Shown here piece after piece: positions 43,455 through 53,058 of a DNA stretch of 64,000 nucleotides. The DNA is from Paenibacillus sp. SYP-B4298 (GTDB lineage: Bacteria; Bacillota; Bacilli; Paenibacillales; Paenibacillaceae). The first letter of the stretch is position 1. Each line of letters opens with the position of its first letter. Both the position numbers and the translations under genes were made by a program. The notes under the pieces were generated by a model that saw nothing but the letters and a program-made list of their open reading frames with translations, had not been told where the DNA came from and ran no database searches. The stretch spans positions 1,425,501 to 1,489,500 of the forward strand of contig NZ_CP115484.1 in the NCBI RefSeq assembly GCF_027627475.1, read 5' to 3'.

Positions 43455-45217
43455 CGGGTCAGATTCAGCGTAATAAGGGCGGTCGTGCCTTCGCCGCGCC
43501 GGCTGCTGATGCTCAGGCTGGAGTCATCGCCATACTCCAGCTTGATCCGTTCATCGACATTGCGCAAGCCGTACCCGCTCTGGAAGAACGGGTTTTTGTT
43601 GATCGACCGTATATCCTCGTTCTGCTCGAAGCCGACGCCGTTATCCTTGACCTCCAGGTACAGACAGTTCGCTTCCTCCCAGCAGCGCACCTCGATCATA
43701 CCCGCCCCTTCCTTCTCGCTGAGACCATGCTTGATCGCGTTCTCCACGAGCGGCTGCAGAATCAGCTTCAGGATGCGCACGTTGCGCAGATGCTCGGGGA
43801 TGTCGTAGCGCACGTCGAACTTGTCCGGGAACCGGAACTGCTCGACCGTGACGAAGCTCTGGACGAGCTTGACCTCCTCGCCGAGCGGGATATGCTTGTC
43901 GCCCTTGTGCAGGCTGATCCGAAAAAACGTCGAGAGCGCGCTGATCATCTGCTCAATCTCTGGCTGCTTCTTCAGGCGCGCCGTCCATTTGATCGCATCG
44001 AGCGTATTGTACAGGAAGTGCGGGTTAATCTGCGACTGCAGTGCGGTCAGCTCCATGATGCGCTGCTTCTCCTTCTCCTCGCTGTTCTCCTCAATCAGAT
44101 GATTGATTCGCTCAATCATCGAGTAGTAGCTATGCTCCAGCTCGCTGATCTCATCCCGCGCCACCCGTGTATCCGGCAACGGCTCCAGACCATGCTGACC
44201 GAAGCTGCGAATCTTCTCCGTCAGCTTGGCGATCGGCCGCGTGATCCGTCCCGCGATATAGAACGATAGCCCCAGCAGGCCGATGAATGTCAAGGCGGTG
44301 AAGAGGAGCGCGTTGCGGTTGCCCTGACTGATCGCCTCGAACAGCTCGGGATAGGAGATGACCGATACGATTCGCCACGACACCCCGAACCCTTGCAGCC
44401 GATCGCCGAGCGGATGAATGCTCAGGACGTATTTCCGGTCGCCGTAGGCGATGTCGACGTAGCCCTTCTCGAGCATCGGCTGGAAGGCATCAGTGGCCGA
44501 AAGCACATTGCCGAGGATCGCCTTGTCGGGATGGGAGATGATCTCCTTGTCCGATGTGGCGATATAGGAGTAGCCGAGCCCCTCGAACGCCGACTCGTAG
44601 AGCGCGTACAGGTAGCTTTCCTTGACATAGATGAGCAGGACGCCGATGTTCTGGCCGGTATTGAAGCTGCGGTATTGCTGGCCGAAGACGATATAGGCCT
44701 CGCCGCTTGCGTCGCGCTTCACATGACCGGTGATCGGGATCGGCGACGCCTTCACCCGGGCGATCAGCAGATCGTCGGGATTCTCGAAGACGAGGTCATC
44801 GCTGCGGTAGCGGAACCGCTCGTTATCATGGGTGATGATGACGACATCGCCGATCATCTCGTCGGTGGAGATGTTGTCCGCGATCAGACGGTGCAGCGCC
44901 GCCTGCTTCGCTTCTGCGTCCAGATTCTCATCGCCGATCGTCTGATAGATCGCGCTATTCATCAGGAACCGCAGCGCGATCATCTGGATGTCGTCGACGA
45001 TCAGCTCGACGCTCGTGCTCATCTCCTTTTGCAGATTGCCGATATGGTCATAGAGGCTGTTCTTCAGATAGGTCGAGCCGTACAGGTTGAACACGCTCAG
45101 CATCAGGATGAGGTGAAGAGACAGTCCGGCGACGATGACGAAGACGATCCGCCCGCGCACCTTGAACAGGCGGAGCAGCGACAGCAGCCCGCGCCCGCTA
45201 GGTGTAGTTTTTGGCAT
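43442..45217 (-). CDS. YesM-type sensor histidine kinase
   Basis: This is a 591-residue membrane kinase. A first helix (about 22-44) is followed by an extracellular sensor domain (about 50-295), a second helix (about 303-322) and a HAMP segment starting ITRPIAKLTEKIR. The His_kinase domain has phospho-acceptor H400 in QSQINPHFLYNTLDAIKW, and the ATPase lobe has LVENAIKHGL and GVGFEQNED/SGYGLRNVDERI. These pair with AraC-type response regulators and sense sugars or binding proteins. The start overlaps the end of the regulator gene by 20 nt, so regulator and kinase are translated together. The pair is divergent from the glycan operon it most likely controls. Confidence 0.92.
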   Translation of the reverse strand: MPKTTPSGRGLLSLLRLFKVRGRIVFVIVAGLSLHLILMLSVFNLYGSTYLKNSLYDHIGNLQKEMSTSVELIVDDIQMIALRFLMNSAIYQTIGDENLDAEAKQAALHRLIADNISTDEMIGDVVIITHDNERFRYRSDDLVFENPDDLLIARVKASPIPITGHVKRDASGEAYIVFGQQYRSFNTGQNIGVLLIYVKESYLYALYESAFEGLGYSYIATSDKEIISHPDKAILGNVLSATDAFQPMLEKGYVDIAYGDRKYVLSIHPLGDRLQGFGVSWRIVSVISYPELFEAISQGNRNALLFTALTFIGLLGLSFYIAGRITRPIAKLTEKIRSFGQHGLEPLPDTRVARDEISELEHSYYSMIERINHLIEENSEEKEKQRIMELTALQSQINPHFLYNTLDAIKWTARLKKQPEIEQMISALSTFFRISLHKGDKHIPLGEEVKLVQSFVTVEQFRFPDKFDVRYDIPEHLRNVRILKLILQPLVENAIKHGLSEKEGAGMIEVRCWEEANCLYLEVKDNGVGFEQNEDIRSINKNPFFQSGYGLRNVDERIKLEYGDDSSLSISSRRGEGTTALITLNLTRYLL

Positions 45218-46442
45218 AGTCGCTTGGCGAAAGACCGGTCATTTTTTTGAAGATCTGGCTAAAATACTTGGCGTCCCCGAAGCCTACCTGGCTGCCCACC
45301 TCATAGACGCGATAGCTCGAATGCCGCAGCAGACGCTTCGCCTCCTCGATGCGGAATTCCGTCAGACATTCGTAGAACGTCTTGTTCAGCTCCTTGCGGA
45401 ACAGATGCATCAGGTGGGTCGGGCTAATATGAACCGACTCGGCCACCAGATCAACGGTGATGTTGCGAGCATAGTGTACGCGGATGTAGCTGAGCGCGTT
45501 ATGCACCTCCTTGCGGATGCCCGGAAGCTGGTCTTCGGCGCCGTACTGAACAGGCTGCTGCCGCAGCCGGGCCGCCTCCGCCGCCTCGCGCGCCGTCAGG
45601 AAGACGGCATGCAGATCGGCATAGATCGAAGCAGCCGTTGCGTAGCCGACTGCAACCGGGAGCTGCTGCGCGCGCAGCGCCTGAACCATCGCGTGGCCAG
45701 CCTCGTGGAACCTCGCGACCGCATCGGCGCCGGGATGGCTGTTGGCAGCGATTACAGTCCACTCCGACGACGAGCTGCGGACGATCTTCGTATAAGTGTA
45801 GGCCAGCGGCTGCAACGCCTCCTCAAGGCAGTGCTCCATGTGCCCGGGCGGCTGCCCTGCGGCGATCGACTCTGCGGCCGAGTCGATCGACACGACGCCG
45901 ATCGTCAGTGTCGTCTCGGCGGCGATCTCCATGCCGAGCAGGGCGAGCTTCTCCGCAATATCGGCGCGACTCAGCCCTTCACCGAACAGCAGCTTCAGCC
46001 AGAAATGCGACGATAACGCAGGCGTCTCCCGTTTCAGTCGATCGAAGGCAATGCGCTCCTCGCGGAGCCGCTCGAAGCTCTGCGCCACCCGCTGCAGCGT
46101 CTCGATCAGCTCGTCAATGTTAACCGGCTTCAGCAGATAATGCGACGCGCCGAGCCGCATCGCCTCCTGCGCATACTGGAACTCGTCGTAGCCGCTGAGC
46201 ACGATCGTCACGCAATCGAGCTGCTGCTCCTGAAGGTGTCGCAGCAGCTCCAGTCCGTTCATATGCGGCATGCGAATATCGGTGACGATAATCTCTGGCC
46301 GGAGCCGCAGCGCCATCTCCAGTCCCTCCTTGCCATTGCAGGCCTCGCCCACAATCTGAATCCCGTATTCCTCCCAGTCGACCGTCTGACACAACCCGGC
46401 ACGAACCAGATATTCGTCATCGACTACAAGCGCTTTCAGCAT
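45198..46442 (-). CDS. AraC-family response regulator (YesN-type)
   Basis: This 414-residue regulator has an N-terminal receiver domain (about 1-120; phospho-acceptor D55 in IVTDIRMPHMNG, conserved Lys in HYLLKPVN), a middle region of about 170 residues and a C-terminal AraC DNA-binding domain (about 310-414) with two helix-turn-helix units, ITVDLVAESVHISPTHLMHL and YEVGSQVGFGDAKYFSQIFK. The start at ATG 46440-46442 is the usual MLKALVVDDEYLVRAG; earlier in-frame ATGs lack proper spacing to AAGAGG. It lies directly upstream of and overlapping the kinase gene. The target is likely the divergent promoter region at 46443-46713. Confidence 0.92.
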   Translation of the reverse strand: MLKALVVDDEYLVRAGLCQTVDWEEYGIQIVGEACNGKEGLEMALRLRPEIIVTDIRMPHMNGLELLRHLQEQQLDCVTIVLSGYDEFQYAQEAMRLGASHYLLKPVNIDELIETLQRVAQSFERLREERIAFDRLKRETPALSSHFWLKLLFGEGLSRADIAEKLALLGMEIAAETTLTIGVVSIDSAAESIAAGQPPGHMEHCLEEALQPLAYTYTKIVRSSSSEWTVIAANSHPGADAVARFHEAGHAMVQALRAQQLPVAVGYATAASIYADLHAVFLTAREAAEAARLRQQPVQYGAEDQLPGIRKEVHNALSYIRVHYARNITVDLVAESVHISPTHLMHLFRKELNKTFYECLTEFRIEEAKRLLRHSSYRVYEVGSQVGFGDAKYFSQIFKKMTGLSPSDYAKNYT

Positions 46443-46713
46443 GACGCCCACCATCCTCTTGTTGTATGCCCCTGTCTTCAACATGCTAGGTTCAAAAAGA
46501 TTCGAAGCCGAATCTGATAGTTGAATGACTGCGTGATCCAAAATGGTCTATTTGATCTCCCTCTTATTATAAGTCATTCTACCTCCTTCGTCAGTGTTAT
46601 ACCCTCAGTTGCTCGTATTGCCTACCATTTCGCAGGATTGCGGCATAGGAGGGGCAGCGTCCCTGTGCTATGATCAGCCATAATCGATGTGATAACGGAA
46701 GGAGTACGGGCAG
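46443..46713. promoter_or_regulatory. Divergent control region between the two-component pair and the glycan operon
   Basis: This 271-bp gene-free stretch must hold both promoters and the AraC-type operator. TGCTATGAT (about 46667-46675) resembles an extended -10 box for the GH2 gene. No operator could be assigned by eye. Confidence 0.45.
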
Positions 46714-49365
46714 ATGAGAGAGATCACATTATGCGACGCAGCCTGGCAAGTGAAGGGATTCTGGCCATGGGTGCCGATCAAGTCGGTCAGCATGGAGCTG
46801 GGACAGGAGCTGCTGGGCATCTGCGAATGGCTGCCGGCGACCGTGCCGGGCGGCGTGCACTACGATCTGCATCAGGCCGGGCTGATCCTGCATCCCTACA
46901 AGGATCTGAACAGCCTGCAATGCGAATGGGTGGAAAACCGCTGGTGGATGTATCGGACGATGATCCAGCCGATCGAAGAGCCCGGCCACAAGGTCGAGCT
47001 GGTGTTCAAGGGAATTGATTATGAGGCGATCGTCTATGTTGACGGGGAGCGGCTTGGCGAGCACAAGGGGATGTTCACCGAGGCGGTGTTCGACCTGACA
47101 CCCCGGCTCAAGCCGGAGCCGATGGAGCTGACGGTGCTGCTCATGCACGCGCCTGACGAGATGGGTCAGATCGGCAAGACGTCGGAGACGTTCACGCAGA
47201 AGAGCCGGTTCAATTACAAATGGGACTTCTCCACGCGCCTCGTCAACATCGGCATCTGGGACGAGGTCGTCCTGCGTGTCCAGCAGCGCTGCAAGCTCGA
47301 TGATGTACGCCTTGCTACCGATGTTGAGGACGCGCAGCGGATCGCCGACGGCGGCCATGTCGGCCTGATCTGCGTCGAGGCAAGCATCGTGGCAACTGGC
47401 GGTGGGCAAGCCAGCGCGCATACCGCCGAGGAGGTTGTCCTCCGGGCGCGATGCAGCTCCCCGGACGAGCAACTGCTGCACGTAGAGACAATTCGCGCCC
47501 GCTGCGGCGAGCGAGTGAGCGTCCAGTTCAAGCTGCCGGCGGCGCTGCTCTGGTACCCGAACGGGTACGGCGAGCAGCCACTCTACACGGTACGGCTTGA
47601 GCTGTGCTCGGAGGATGGTGAGCTGCTGGACGCGCAGCAGCATCGCAGCGGCGTCCGCAAGCTGGCCTACCTGCCCAACGACGGCAGTCCGGCCGATGCG
47701 CTCCCTTACACCGTGCAGATCAACAACCGCCGCATCTATATCCGCGGGGTCAATCTGGCGCCGCTCGACCATCTATATGGCAATGTGCTGGACAGTCAGT
47801 ATGACCGGATCGTCTACATGATGAAGCAAGCTCATATGAACCTCGTCCGCGTCTGGGGCGGCGGGCTGATCGAGCGGACGCGGCTGTACGAGCAGTGTGA
47901 CCGGCACGGCATCCTCATCTGGCAGGAGTTCATTCAGTCCAGCTCGGGCGTCGACAACCTGCCGTCGCAGAAGCCGGAGTTTCTGGCGCTGCTGCGGGAG
48001 GCGGCCGTGACGGCGCTGAGGAGCAGGCGCAACTACGTCTCGCTCACGGTATGGAGCGGCGGCAACGAGCTGATGAGCGCGCCGAACAAGCCGTCGACGT
48101 TCGACGATCCGAATCTGGCGATGCTGCGGGAGCTGGTGCAGCGCCATGATCCGCAGCGGCTCTGCTTGCCGACCTCGGCCTCGGGTCCGGTTCAGTACAT
48201 CACCGAGGAGAAGGGGAGGGGTCACGATGTGCACGGGCACTGGAAGTACCTGGACAATCCGCAGCATTATACGTTCTACGGAGACAATGACAATCTGTTC
48301 CACAGCGAGTTCGGCGTTGACGGCGTCAGCAGCGTTAAGAGTCTGCGCAAGTTCCTGAGCGAGCCGTATTTGACGCCAGTGTCGATGCAGGAGAGTATCG
48401 TCTGGCGGCATCACGGCGAGTGGTGGGACACGCTGGCGCGCGATCAACGGCTGTTCGGCGAGCTGAACGAGCTCGAATCGTTCGCGGCGGCGAGCCAGTG
48501 GGTGCAGGCGGAGGGGCTGCGCTACATCCTTGAAGCCAACCGACGGCGCAAGTTTCAGAGCAGCGGCAGCGTCATCTGGCAACTGAGCGAGCCGTGGCCG
48601 AATGTCTCGTGCACTAATCTGCTCGACTACTATGGCGAGACGAAGATGAGCTACTACTGGACCAAGCAAGCGTTTGCCCCGATTCACGTGTCGCTTGACT
48701 ATCGGACGCTCCAGGTGAAGCGGGGCGAGACGGTTCATCATGATGTGTACCTGCACAGCCATGATCCGGACATCGCGGTCGAGATTCGCGTTGAGGCGGT
48801 CGATGTGTCGGGGAGGGTCTGCGCTGCTGCTCGCTATGAAGCCTTGACCGCTGAGGATCGGTCGGCGCTGGTTGGCGCGATGAGCTGGACGATGCCGGAG
48901 GATGGTGAGGAGCTGGTTCTGGTACGGATCGCTTATCGCTGGGAGGGGGGCAGCGCCGAATGTTACCCTTACATCTTCTCTGCGGCCTCGGATGAGCGGC
49001 TGTATCGGTCGGCGTTGACGCTGACGCCGCCGACACTTGCGGTGAGCTGCCTTGAAGACTGGCGGGCGATCCCTGATACGGAGCTGCTGGAGAGCCGACT
49101 GCTTGTGAGCAATGTGGGCGCAGCCGCAGCGCTTCATGTGCATGCAGAGGAGAGTACTGACCAGTATCTGATGGAGGCGGGCGAGCTGTACTTCACGCTG
49201 TTGCCGGGAGAGAAGCGGACGATCACCGTGCGCTGCGCCCGCAAGCTGGCCGGAGGCTTCCTGCGGCCGGAGCCAGTCGAGGGCGAATTCCCTTGGCCGC
49301 AGCTTGTCATCCGCAGCTTTAACGGCGGAGAGATCCCGGTGCGCAGGCCCGGAAGAGAGGAGTAA
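46714..49365 (+). CDS. GH2 beta-mannosidase
   Basis: This 883-residue glycoside hydrolase has no signal peptide, so it is cytoplasmic. It has the beta-mannosidase form of family 2: a jelly-roll N-terminal domain (about 1-190, with GVHYDLHQAGLI and CEWVENRWWMYRT), sandwich domains, then the catalytic barrel. The acid/base is E452 in VWSGGNELM and the nucleophile E532 in FHSEFGVDG; VRVWGGGLIE and LIWQEF are family motifs. It removes terminal beta-linked mannose, as in the Man-beta-1,4-GlcNAc core of N-glycans or in beta-mannans. First gene of the plus-strand operon, AAGGAG 9 nt before ATG 46714. Permease genes follow after 5 nt. Confidence 0.9.
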   Translation: MREITLCDAAWQVKGFWPWVPIKSVSMELGQELLGICEWLPATVPGGVHYDLHQAGLILHPYKDLNSLQCEWVENRWWMYRTMIQPIEEPGHKVELVFKGIDYEAIVYVDGERLGEHKGMFTEAVFDLTPRLKPEPMELTVLLMHAPDEMGQIGKTSETFTQKSRFNYKWDFSTRLVNIGIWDEVVLRVQQRCKLDDVRLATDVEDAQRIADGGHVGLICVEASIVATGGGQASAHTAEEVVLRARCSSPDEQLLHVETIRARCGERVSVQFKLPAALLWYPNGYGEQPLYTVRLELCSEDGELLDAQQHRSGVRKLAYLPNDGSPADALPYTVQINNRRIYIRGVNLAPLDHLYGNVLDSQYDRIVYMMKQAHMNLVRVWGGGLIERTRLYEQCDRHGILIWQEFIQSSSGVDNLPSQKPEFLALLREAAVTALRSRRNYVSLTVWSGGNELMSAPNKPSTFDDPNLAMLRELVQRHDPQRLCLPTSASGPVQYITEEKGRGHDVHGHWKYLDNPQHYTFYGDNDNLFHSEFGVDGVSSVKSLRKFLSEPYLTPVSMQESIVWRHHGEWWDTLARDQRLFGELNELESFAAASQWVQAEGLRYILEANRRRKFQSSGSVIWQLSEPWPNVSCTNLLDYYGETKMSYYWTKQAFAPIHVSLDYRTLQVKRGETVHHDVYLHSHDPDIAVEIRVEAVDVSGRVCAAARYEALTAEDRSALVGAMSWTMPEDGEELVLVRIAYRWEGGSAECYPYIFSAASDERLYRSALTLTPPTLAVSCLEDWRAIPDTELLESRLLVSNVGAAAALHVHAEESTDQYLMEAGELYFTLLPGEKRTITVRCARKLAGGFLRPEPVEGEFPWPQLVIRSFNGGEIPVRRPGREE

Positions 49366-49370
49366 TCATC

Positions 49371-50297
49371 ATGGATAGAACAGCATCTGCCGGTGGACGT
49401 CGGCGCAGAGCGAGAGGGAGCGGCTTCGTCCGGTACTGGATCAAGGAATGGTCATCCTGGCTGCTCGTCGTGCCGAGCGTTTTATTTTTCCTGTTCTTCT
49501 CGTGGGAGCCGCTGCTGCGGGGCATCTACCTGTCGTTCTTCGAGACGCGGGGCTTCGAGCCCGTCCGGTTCATCGGCCTGCAAAATTATGTCGATGTCGT
49601 CAGTCACTCTGTATTCTGGCAGATCCTGAGGAATACCTTCGTCTATGTATTCTGGTCGCTCGTCCTGGGCTTCTTCGTGCCGATCGCTGTGGCGATACTG
49701 GTCAATGAGATGCGATGGCTCCAGTCGTTCTTCCGCGTAAGCGCCTACTTCCCCAGCATGGTGCCAGGGATCGCGGCGGCAATGCTGTGGATGTTCCTGT
49801 TCGAGCCGAGCGAGCACGGCCTGGTCAACATGGCGCTCGGCCTGCTCGGCATCGCGCCGCTCGGCTGGCTCCAGGACTCGAGCCTGACGATCGTAACCAT
49901 CGTGCTGACGATGACGTGGCGCGGCTTCGGCGCAATCATGCTGTTGTTCCTCGCCAATCTGCAGAGCATTAACAATGAGCTGTACGAGGCGGCCGCTATC
50001 GACGGTGCGAGCATCCGGCACAAGCTCGCGCACATCATGCTGCCGCATATCTCGCCGCTGATCGGCTTGACGCTGATCTTGCAGATCAGCGGCGTGTTCC
50101 AGATCTTCAACGAACCGCTCGTGCTCACCGAGGGCGGGCCGAACAATGCATCCATGACGCTGCAACTGCAGAGTTATTTTTATGCTTTCCGATATTTTGA
50201 AGCGGGACGATCCGTCGCCCTGGGCGTTATTACCTTCCTGATCCTGATGGTTATTACGCTTGTCTTCTTTCGATTACAAAAAAAGGTTAGCGACTAG
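49371..50297 (+). CDS. Carbohydrate ABC transporter permease, MalF/LplB-like
   Basis: This 308-residue inner permease has six hydrophobic helices and the EAA loop EAAAIDGASIRHKLAHIMLP, which contacts the ATPase. The long first cytoplasmic segment is rich in Arg. It pairs with the MalG-like permease 18 nt downstream. No ATPase gene is present in the locus; in Bacillota a shared MsmX-type ATPase usually serves such transporters. The start is ATG 49371 with GAGAGGAG upstream. Confidence 0.9.
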   Translation: MDRTASAGGRRRRARGSGFVRYWIKEWSSWLLVVPSVLFFLFFSWEPLLRGIYLSFFETRGFEPVRFIGLQNYVDVVSHSVFWQILRNTFVYVFWSLVLGFFVPIAVAILVNEMRWLQSFFRVSAYFPSMVPGIAAAMLWMFLFEPSEHGLVNMALGLLGIAPLGWLQDSSLTIVTIVLTMTWRGFGAIMLLFLANLQSINNELYEAAAIDGASIRHKLAHIMLPHISPLIGLTLILQISGVFQIFNEPLVLTEGGPNNASMTLQLQSYFYAFRYFEAGRSVALGVITFLILMVITLVFFRLQKKVSD

Positions 50298-50315
50298 AAA
50301 AGGAGGAAGAGGAGC

Positions 50316-51200
50316 ATGAGCAAACCCAACTCGACCCGGCTTATCAGCGATCTGGAGCTCCGGCAGCGGCCGGTAAAGCTGCTCTATGGCATGCTGTTCC
50401 TGCTGATGATCGCAGTCACGCTGATCTGCCTGCTGCCGCCGATCTGGATTATCATCTCGAGCTTCAAGGACCTGAAGGAGTTTTACCAGGTGCCGCCTAC
50501 CTTGATCCCGCGCACCTTCCAGCTTGACAAGCTGGCGCGAACCTGGCAGGAGTTCAGCTTTATGCAATACTATATGAATACTATGCTTGTAACATTGGGT
50601 ACTCTGTTCTTCACCGTCACCTTCAATGGCTTGGCAGGGTATTTTTTCTCCAAGCTCAAGCCCAAGGGAAGCGCGCTCCTGTTCGTCCTGGTGCTGTGGA
50701 CGATCCTGCTGCCTAATACGGTGGGCCTGGTGCCGCTGTACAGCAATCTCGTCGATTTCCCAATCCTTCATCTGAACCTGACGAATACGTACTGGCCGTT
50801 ATGGTTCATGGCGGCGGCCAATCCGGTGACGATTCTGATCTTCAAAAATTTCTTCGACGCGATCCCGGACTCGTTGCTCGAAGCGGCTCATATCGACGGC
50901 TCCACCAAGATGGGCATCTTCTTCCGCATCATCGTGCCGCTTAGCGGCCCGGTCATCGTCACGGTAATTATCCTGGCGGTAAATGGTGTCTGGAACGACT
51001 TCTTCTGGCCGTTCATGCTCCTGAAGGAGCAGCATATGTGGACGGTCATCGTGGCGATCTATAACCTGAAGACGTCGCTGCCGCAGGACATCCAGTTTAT
51101 CGGGCTCACCTTCGCCATTGTGCCGCCAGTGCTGCTGTTCATCGTGTTCCAGCGGTACATTATGCAGGGCGCGACGTTGTCCGGCAGTGTGAAGGGGTAG
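50316..51200 (+). CDS. Carbohydrate ABC transporter permease, MalG-like
   Basis: This 294-residue second permease of the sugar transporter has six predicted helices and the EAA loop EAAHIDGSTKMGIFFRIIVP. AGGAGGAAGAGG precedes ATG 50316. The C-terminal end FQRYIMQGATLSGSVKG is the standard end of this family. Together with the preceding permease and the binding lipoprotein after it, it forms an importer for oligosaccharides trimmed outside the cell. Confidence 0.92.
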   Translation: MSKPNSTRLISDLELRQRPVKLLYGMLFLLMIAVTLICLLPPIWIIISSFKDLKEFYQVPPTLIPRTFQLDKLARTWQEFSFMQYYMNTMLVTLGTLFFTVTFNGLAGYFFSKLKPKGSALLFVLVLWTILLPNTVGLVPLYSNLVDFPILHLNLTNTYWPLWFMAAANPVTILIFKNFFDAIPDSLLEAAHIDGSTKMGIFFRIIVPLSGPVIVTVIILAVNGVWNDFFWPFMLLKEQHMWTVIVAIYNLKTSLPQDIQFIGLTFAIVPPVLLFIVFQRYIMQGATLSGSVKG

Positions 51201-51289
51201 CAGGGAGAGCAGGATCGCAGAATAGTCAACCGTTTCGCAGATTACCGCCCTATTAGACCCATTGGCCGTGTGATAGCATGAGAAGTATC

Positions 51290-51305
51290 AAGAAAGCGTT
51301 TTAAA
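51290..51305. promoter_or_regulatory. CcpA catabolite-repression (cre) site candidate before the binding-protein gene
   Basis: AGAAAGCGTTTTAA matches the cre consensus TGWNANCGNTNWCA at all but two positions. It lies 37 nt upstream of the lipoprotein start codon. Confidence 0.45.
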
Positions 51306-51341
51306 GCTACCTATCCAACAACAGAAAGCAGGGGTTATCCG

Positions 51342-52793
51342 ATGAACAACAAGAACAAGCGATTCAGACAAGCGCTCCTCTCCTTCGCCGCCGTCGCCTT
51401 GATCGCTGCCGGATGCAGCAATGCTGCGAACAACACGACGTTGCCTGAAGGTACGAGCAAGCCGTCCGAGACGAGCAGCAATGCCGAGCCTGCGGCAGAT
51501 CAGATCACGATCAAGATCAGCAACTGGCCCAAGCCGAATGACGAGGCCAATCTGCTGATCTACAAGCAATACCTTGCCGATATGAACGCACAGTATCCGA
51601 ACGTCAAGGTTGACACGGATGAGTGGGGCTATGATGTGAACTCCTTCCTGCCGAAGGCGGCGAGCGGTCAACTGCCGACGCTGTTCGAGACGTATTTTAC
51701 CGAGACGGATAAAATCATCCATGCCGGCTATGCTGCCGACATTACCAAGGTGATGAAGGAGAAGGGCTACGCTGACGCCATTAATCCCGAGCTGCTCAAG
51801 CTGGTTGAGAAGGATGGCAGCTATTACGGCATTCCGAAGGACGCCTATGTCATCGGCATGATCTATAACGTCGACCTGTTCAAGGAGGCGGGAATGGTGG
51901 ACGAGAGCGGGGTGCCGCTGTTCCCCAAGACGTATGAGGAGCTGGCGCTGACCGCCCAGCAGATTAAGGAGAAGACAGGCAAGACGGGCTTCTTCCTGCC
52001 GACCAAGAACAATCAGGGTGGATGGATGTTCATGAATATCGCCTGGGCGTTCGGAGCGGAATTCGAGAAGCAGGTCGATGGCAAGTGGCAAGCGGCGTTC
52101 AACTCGCCAGAGGCGACGGCTGCGCTGCAATACGTCAAGGATCTGAAGTGGAAGTACGATGTGCTGCCGGCGAACAATCTGGTCGATGTCAACACGGACC
52201 TGCTGCAGCAGTTCGGCACCGGCCAGGTGGCGATGGCGTTCGGCATGCCGGATTACGGCAATGCGATGATCCAGTATCTGCAGATGCCGCGCGAGAGCTT
52301 CGCTATGTCTGCGCTCCCCGAGGGTCCGGCTGGTCCGGCCTCGCTGCTCGGCGGCGGTCTGTATATGTTCTCGCCATCGGCGAAGGAGGCCGAGCTGTCG
52401 GCGGCGATCGACTGGCTGGGCGTCAAGGGCTTCACGCCGCAAGCGTCTTCGGAGGCGCTGCAGGGGCTGGAGAACTCGATGAAGATCAACAACGAGCAAA
52501 ATCTGATCGTCGGCCCTACCGGCATCAAGGTATGGGTCAACACGGATCGGCTGGCAGCCGAGCAGGAGATCATCGACAAGTATACCAATGTTGACATGGC
52601 GCTCTACAAGGACTATATGGACAATGCCTCTCGCGGGATGCGGGCGGAGGTGCCGATCAATGCGCAGGAGCTGTACAAGCTGCTCGACTTCACCATTCAG
52701 GAGGTGCTGACCAACCAGAAGGCCGACCCGGCTGAGTTGCTCGCCCGCGTCGCCGCCGAGTTCCAGAAGGATTATCTCGATAAAGTTCAGTAG
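51342..52793 (+). CDS. Carbohydrate-binding lipoprotein of the ABC transporter
   Basis: This 483-residue family-1 extracellular solute-binding protein has a lipoprotein signal peptide ending LIAAGC (lipid Cys about residue 25), a Thr/Ser/Glu-rich tether and a two-lobed binding domain that starts ITIKISNWPKPNDEANLLIY. The family binds oligosaccharides and delivers them to MalF/MalG-type permeases such as those just upstream. CAGGGG lies before ATG 51342. The cre-like site upstream suggests catabolite control and possibly a separate promoter, as binding proteins are often made in excess of permeases. Confidence 0.9.
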   Translation: MNNKNKRFRQALLSFAAVALIAAGCSNAANNTTLPEGTSKPSETSSNAEPAADQITIKISNWPKPNDEANLLIYKQYLADMNAQYPNVKVDTDEWGYDVNSFLPKAASGQLPTLFETYFTETDKIIHAGYAADITKVMKEKGYADAINPELLKLVEKDGSYYGIPKDAYVIGMIYNVDLFKEAGMVDESGVPLFPKTYEELALTAQQIKEKTGKTGFFLPTKNNQGGWMFMNIAWAFGAEFEKQVDGKWQAAFNSPEATAALQYVKDLKWKYDVLPANNLVDVNTDLLQQFGTGQVAMAFGMPDYGNAMIQYLQMPRESFAMSALPEGPAGPASLLGGGLYMFSPSAKEAELSAAIDWLGVKGFTPQASSEALQGLENSMKINNEQNLIVGPTGIKVWVNTDRLAAEQEIIDKYTNVDMALYKDYMDNASRGMRAEVPINAQELYKLLDFTIQEVLTNQKADPAELLARVAAEFQKDYLDKVQ

Positions 52794-53058
52794 TATACAG
52801 CACGCCCCGGGATCTTATAGGCGTATTCATAACGTTCGGTGAGCAGCACGGAGAAGACTGGAAGCAGGGGAAGACGAGGTGCGAGCGTAGTGAGAATTGC
52901 GTGCGCACCGGAGGCTCCGACTGTGGTCAAGCTCCGATCCGTGGTCAAAACTCGATGCGGATTCCAGGCTGAATCGGTTGGTGATCCAAGACGGACGTTT
53001 TGAAGCGGCTTCTAACAGGTCTTGGGGCGTCCTTACAGCATAGGAAGAGGTGCACTCC
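52794..53058. other. 265-bp spacer before the GH42 gene, no gene seen
   Basis: No convincing reading frame or terminator is present. A weak inverted repeat (GGACG about 52991, CGTCC about 53029) is the only local structure noticed. Confidence 0.4.

Noticed and set aside
47773-49143. A 456-codon minus-strand frame opposite the GH2 gene
   Set aside because: It is an antisense shadow of GC-rich coding DNA; the plus strand has intact GH2 catalytic motifs.
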